39,450 nucleotides of DNA from Rhizoclosmatium globosum (Eukaryota > Chytridiomycota > Chytridiomycetes > Chytridiales > Chytriomycetaceae), in assembly GCA_002104985.1 (NCBI GenBank), contig MCGO01000288.1:1-39450 (forward strand), read 5' to 3'. A program made the translations under genes and the position numbers. Under the pieces are notes generated by a model. That model searched no databases. It worked only from the letters and a program-made list of their open reading frames with translations, and was not told the DNA's origin. Shown here in pieces: positions 38,004 through 39,450 of this stretch; position 1 is the stretch's first letter, and every line of letters begins with the position of its first letter.

Positions 38004-39450
38004 TCACTCCATCTGCATATCATGAACGCGCACTTTCCCTTCCTCACCACCACTAAAACAAACTTCCTTCTTCCCAAACAACAGCCAACACCTTCTTTGC
38101 CCCGCCGTCCTCAACGGCACTCAAAGTGTGCAATGGCGTTGTACTCCTGATATCCCAGACCTTGATGGAACTGTCATACGATCCAGACGCAAGCGTGTAT
38201 GAGCTCGTTGGAGACCATGAGACGCTTGGAACCCAGTTTTTGTGGGATGTGAGTTTCTGTTTCACAACAAGCCCCTCTGTTTTAAGTGTGTTTCATTGTG
38301 GTGAGTACCCCCGTTTGTTTTTTTAATTCGAATTTTGAATGAATACTTACTTGGTCTCGAGGGTCCCATAGACGAATCAAGTTGTCTGTGTGCCCAGTTG
38401 CAATGAGTCCTGAGTGTGTGGAGTGGTCCAACCCGAGAACGACTTTTTCACATGACTTTTTTGTTTCAGAAAGTTAGGTTGGGCTTTTTTTAACGAAACG
38501 CCGAAAATTGATCGTACCATAGAGTAAGAGTTCTTTCCAGTCTCGACATCCCAGATACGAACGCTGTGGTCAAATCCGCCGGAGAAGAGTGTATGCACTT
38601 CGCCCTGGTTCTTGCTGAAACACACTGAGGAGACAGCTCCGACGTGAGCTTCTAGACTCGCGACAGAGGATTTAACGAGTGTGGTGCTGTCTTCGCCTCT
38701 CTTTCTCTTTCCTGTTCCGTCAGCGATACTTGTGCTTTGTGTGACCGTGTCGTCGGTTGTAGATGTGGTCCAGATTTTGACGGATCCATCGAATGAAGCA
38801 CTAGCAATCTGTTTGGGTGTGTGAGTTATTCGAGTGCAACCAGGTTTCTCAAAGACATACGTGAGTGCGAGCTCCGTTCACAGACAATCCATCGACGCTT
38901 CCCTTGTGTCCAATACACTCATACGCAACTTTTGTGGTGTTCTTTTTCGCATCATAGTCCCACGCAACAATAGTCTGATCCTCGCCTCCAGAAACCAACC
39001 GAGAAGTCTCTATTATTATGGAACAATGAGTCTTTGCAACATCATCAAAAACTAAAATACTCAACTGTTGTTTCCAGAAACCCATGCAACAGCCTTCACA
39101 CTGCGTTCATGTTTCTTCAAGACTCCTACACAACTTCCAGTTTGACTCCACAGCCTCACGTTTCCATCATAACAACTTGTAGCGATCGTTCCACTTTTCA
39201 CAATTGTATTCTATTTAGTAACAGAAGGTTCCATCCAGAGCACAAGAAAACTCACGTCAAAGCTGGACCCGCAATGCCACTGACCCAATCCTCATGATCC
39301 ATCGCACTCGTTGGTTTCGGGGGCATGGAACTGAGAACGTATTCGACATCGACAGTGTTTTCACTGGACACATTCTGTTTTTCGAGGTATTGGCCGAGAC
39401 TGGTTCGCAGGAACTTTCCGCCAATGAAAGTCGAATGGAACCTTCTGTCT
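38004..39450 (-). CDS. YTM1: Ribosome biogenesis WD40 protein YTM1/WDR12, partial at right edge
   Basis: Exons 39256-39450 (5' end outside the window), 39066-39193, 38861-39009, 38518-38808, 38351-38455 and 38004-38256. The N-terminal part (GGKFLRTSLGQYLEKQN, VDVEYVL, HEDWVSGIAG) is the YTM1 ubiquitin-like NLE region. Repeats follow: ATSCYDGNVRLWS, HERSVKAVAWVSG, RLVSGGEDQTIVAWDYD, ASASFDGSVKIW, SGGFDHSVRIWDVETG, ATGHTDNLIRLWDPRDQ and ASGSYDSSIKVWDIRS. In yeast and animals it joins Erb1/BOP1 and Nop7/PES1 in the PeBoW complex for 60S subunit maturation in the nucleolus. The frame as read stops at 38053. Deleting one T from the T4 run (plus 38055-38058) would extend it through SLFSGGEEGKVRVHDMQME to a stop at 38004, matching the usual last blade. 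Confidence 0.9.

Overview
The window is nuclear DNA of a fungus, most likely an early-diverging one such as a chytrid. This lineage call is inference. It rests on dense genes with many 45-80 nt GT-AG introns, chitin-binding GH18 chitinases, a Kre9/Knh1-like secreted wall protein, a fungal purine-cytosine permease, and an animal-like SREK1 splicing factor that the familiar yeasts lack. No bacterial operon features, tRNA, rRNA or CRISPR array were found.

Layout, left to right. A partial unrecognised gene leaves the left edge (1-429, minus). A nocturnin-like phosphatase/deadenylase follows (724-1772, plus), then a short-chain dehydrogenase (2645-3855, minus) and a small secreted Kre9-like protein (4877-5539, plus). 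A SREK1-like SR splicing factor (6051-15382, plus) is split inside its second RRM by a 6.9 kb Ty1/copia LTR retrotransposon (6777-13702) whose genes lie on the minus strand. Next come a lysine-tailed unknown gene with a start-codon-only first exon (15787-16709, plus) and a minus-strand cluster of one fast-changing gene family (about 16.9-20.85 kb). That cluster holds a short gene, a long gene built by tandem exon duplication, and several broken copies. The NDOR1/Tah18 diflavin reductase (20962-23996) carries a 1,049 nt repeat-filled intron. Two tandem GH18 chitinases follow (24515-26592 and 26893-29180), then 3-phosphoglycerate dehydrogenase (29496-31436, minus), a purine-cytosine permease (31862-33457), an unknown gene (33920-34801), an SPAK/OSR1-type kinase (35177-37690, minus) and the ribosome-biogenesis WD40 protein YTM1/WDR12 (38004-39450, minus, running off the right edge).

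The host genes are mostly housekeeping and show no shared pathway. The likely co-functional pair is the two chitinases, with the Kre9-like protein as another wall component. The most unusual material is: (1) the retrotransposon, which has an RRM in Gag where a zinc knuckle is expected, a primer site matching the anticodon arm of tRNA-Lys(CUU), an in-frame TGA between integrase and reverse transcriptase, and ten copies of a 60-bp coding repeat; (2) the tandem-exon gene family; (3) the NDOR1 intron repeat.

Exon models were assembled by hand from splice consensus, reading phase and remembered family motifs. Three conserved genes each have a single-base frame break in a run of four T (1042-1045, 32497-32500, and 38055-38058 on the minus strand). 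These may be assembly errors. Stretches described as empty are those where no codon-like or family-like signal was seen.
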